Source: an uncultured Campylobacter sp. (GTDB taxonomy: Bacteria; Campylobacterota; Campylobacteria; Campylobacterales; Campylobacteraceae). From it: 13,811 nt of DNA. The stretch's first letter is position 1. Each line of letters begins with the position of its first letter. Below, piece by piece: positions 13,257-13,811 of the stretch. Location: positions 1 to 13,811 of the forward strand of contig NZ_CALHVM010000041.1 of NCBI RefSeq assembly GCF_938039205.1, read 5' to 3'. The position numbers and the translations under genes were made by a program. The notes beneath the pieces are model-generated. The model saw nothing but the letters and a program-made list of their open reading frames with translations, did not search any database and had not been told where the DNA came from.

Positions 13257-13276
13257 AAAACCGCTTTGCCGGTTTT
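13257..13276. repeat. Hairpin in the probable 5' leader of the lipid locus
   Basis: AAAACCG (13257-13263) pairs with CGGTTTT (13270-13276) around CTTTGC. On the minus strand it lies about 30-50 bases after the expected start of the lipid-locus transcript. It may be an attenuator-like or stability hairpin. No T run of terminator type follows on that strand. Confidence 0.4.
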
Positions 13277-13314
13277 AGTAAAATATGATGAATTTCTTTT
13301 ATATATTTGCCGTT

Positions 13315-13320
13315 ATTATA
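13315..13320 (-). promoter_or_regulatory. Probable -10 element of the lipid locus promoter
   Basis: A perfect TATAAT on the minus strand in the context TTTAGGTATAATAACGG, with an A/T-rich upstream stretch (TTAAAAAATG). It would start a transcript near 13308. That gives about 120 bases of leader before the 37-codon ORF and about 250 before the acyltransferase. It is the best minus-strand promoter seen in the 13189-13776 gap. Confidence 0.5.
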
Positions 13321-13703
13321 CCTAAATTCGCATTTTTTAAGCGCGGCAAGCAATTGACTCCTTGTCGCTATGATTGCTACGCTTAGAGAAATACCTTTAA
13401 ATTTGCCGGCTTATATTTATTGATCGTTTTGCGCGGTAACTAGTTGGCTCCACAGCCCACCGATCTGCCATATCCACACGGATTTAGTAGAGCAGTTAAG
13501 ATTGCCATCGTGCCATAGTGTCAGCTTGTTTACTGAGTGATTTTACTACCCGAGCATAGGCCGTGTCGCCCGCGATTTTGTCGTTAGAACTCTAAATTTG
13601 ACTCAAATTCGCATAATGCCCCAGCCGCCGCAAGAGCTCAAATTTGGCTCGTAAAATTTAAATTCTCATTTTGTAAATAAATTTGATAAAATTTAGCCAT
13701 TTC
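13321..13703. other. Gene-free stretch between divergent transcription units
   Basis: I see no intact gene or recognised RNA. Two overlapping minus-strand frames (about 13433-13570) read like protein fragments, for example KLTLWHDGNLN and VWIWQIGGLWSQLVTAQ, but lack starts and ribosome binding sites and are interrupted by stops. They could be remnants of a decayed gene or chance. The right part (13590-13700) again contains several AAATTT words. Base composition is more AT-rich than in the neighbouring genes. Confidence 0.4.
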
Positions 13704-13717
13704 TTGATGGCGATTAA
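13704..13717 (+). promoter_or_regulatory. FNR/CRP-family-like binding site upstream of hcp
   Basis: TTGAT-GGCG-ATTAA differs at one position from the FNR consensus TTGAT-N4-ATCAA and has the spacing used by CRP/FNR-family regulators, including NssR of C. jejuni. Its centre lies about 41.5 bases before a start site that would follow the TAAAAT box at 13740-13745, the classic class II activation distance. Other -10-like hexamers nearby make the start site uncertain. Confidence 0.4.
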
Positions 13718-13776
13718 GTCATTATTATAAATAAAATCTTAAAATCTATAACTAATTTTTTTATAAAGGATTTTCT

Positions 13777-13811
13777 ATGAGCGACAATCTAGAGATGTTC
13801 TGTCATCAGTG
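13777..13811 (+). CDS. hcp: Hybrid cluster protein (hydroxylamine reductase), first codons only
   Basis: Only 11 codons and two bases are present, beginning MSDNLEMFCHQ with TG of a likely Cys codon next. The MFCxQC pattern is the N-terminal cysteine motif binding the [4Fe-4S] cluster in hybrid cluster proteins, which reduce nitric oxide or hydroxylamine under low oxygen. A ribosome binding site (AAAGGA, 13765-13770) lies seven bases upstream. The gene is divergent from the lipid locus and preceded by an FNR-like site, which fits nitrosative or anaerobic control. The identification rests on a very short stretch. Confidence 0.65.
   Translation, partial: MSDNLEMFCHQ

Larger units (their letters stand above)
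597..13699. repeat. Dispersed AAATTT palindromic word family
   Basis: A hand count finds about 110 AAATTT hexamers across the window, many extended to CAAATTTG, TCAAATTTGA or TAAATTTGAC. Equal base usage predicts 3-4. They concentrate in spacers and low-complexity protein segments (6623-6838, 10184-10451, 12102-12396, 13078-13108). They are nearly absent from conserved cores such as recA, most of the PAP2 domain (7206-7745) and most of the CdsA gene. The word is its own reverse complement. In coding DNA two frames give Lys-Phe or Asn-Leu, while the third commonly creates a stop (CAA ATT TGA/TAA/TAG). Confidence 0.8.

Noticed and set aside
13361..13432. Short plus-strand ORF beginning MIATLREIPLNLP
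   Set aside because: Only 17 codons, no ribosome binding site and no homology recognised.
597..13699. CRISPR array from the recurrent AAATTT words
   Set aside because: The shared unit is only about 6-12 bases, spacing is irregular, copies lie within genes, and no cas genes are present.

Overview
The window looks like a chromosomal segment of a higher-GC Campylobacter, probably from the oral/gut C. showae, C. rectus, C. curvus or C. gracilis group. Three things point there: protein-level resemblance throughout, the eno-recA / fliQ-murB neighbourhood (as I recall, the same genes are close together in C. jejuni), and a futalosine-pathway menaquinone gene. GC content looks near 50%. The hexamer AAATTT, mostly as CAAATTTG/TAAATTTGA, occurs about 110 times by eye count; 3-4 would be expected by chance.

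Layout. (1) Positions 1-2496, minus strand: start of enolase (partial), recA, and an apparently orphan D12-class adenine DNA methyltransferase. (2) 2548-4525, plus strand: a tightly overlapping operon of an mqnD-type menaquinone gene, fliQ and murB, divergent from the methyltransferase. (3) 4548-5676, plus strand: a secreted, cysteine-rich Sel1-repeat protein with its own promoter and terminator, broken by a one-base frameshift in an A7 tract. (4) 5794-13188, minus strand: an accessory phospholipid locus. In transcription order it has a 37-codon leader ORF, a PlsC-type acyltransferase, a low-complexity 117-codon ORF, a CdsA-type cytidylyltransferase, a DUF1287 secreted protein, a YnbC-like hydrolase/methyltransferase fusion, a YnbD-like PAP2/dual-specificity phosphatase fusion (frameshifted) and a small membrane protein. 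(5) 13189-13776: a mostly gene-free block holding the probable promoter of the lipid locus and the upstream region of (6) the first codons of a plus-strand hybrid-cluster-protein gene (hcp).

How the genes fit together. The lipid locus resembles the poorly understood ynbABCD cluster of E. coli. The acyltransferase would make phosphatidate, the CdsA homologue CDP-diacylglycerol, and the hydrolase/methyltransferase and PAP2/DSP phosphatase would tailor a head group. The expected CDP-alcohol phosphatidyltransferase (YnbA) is absent from the window. Several proteins here carry extra low-complexity segments built from the AAATTT word.

Most unusual: the AAATTT word proliferates in linkers and intergenic DNA and matches RAATTY, the site methylated by the CtsM-type orphan methyltransferase of C. 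jejuni. A candidate adenine methyltransferase sits beside recA. The gene-free gap at 7948-8518 holds a G/C-run inverted-repeat element resembling REP/MITE sequences and a separate 103-nt near-palindrome.
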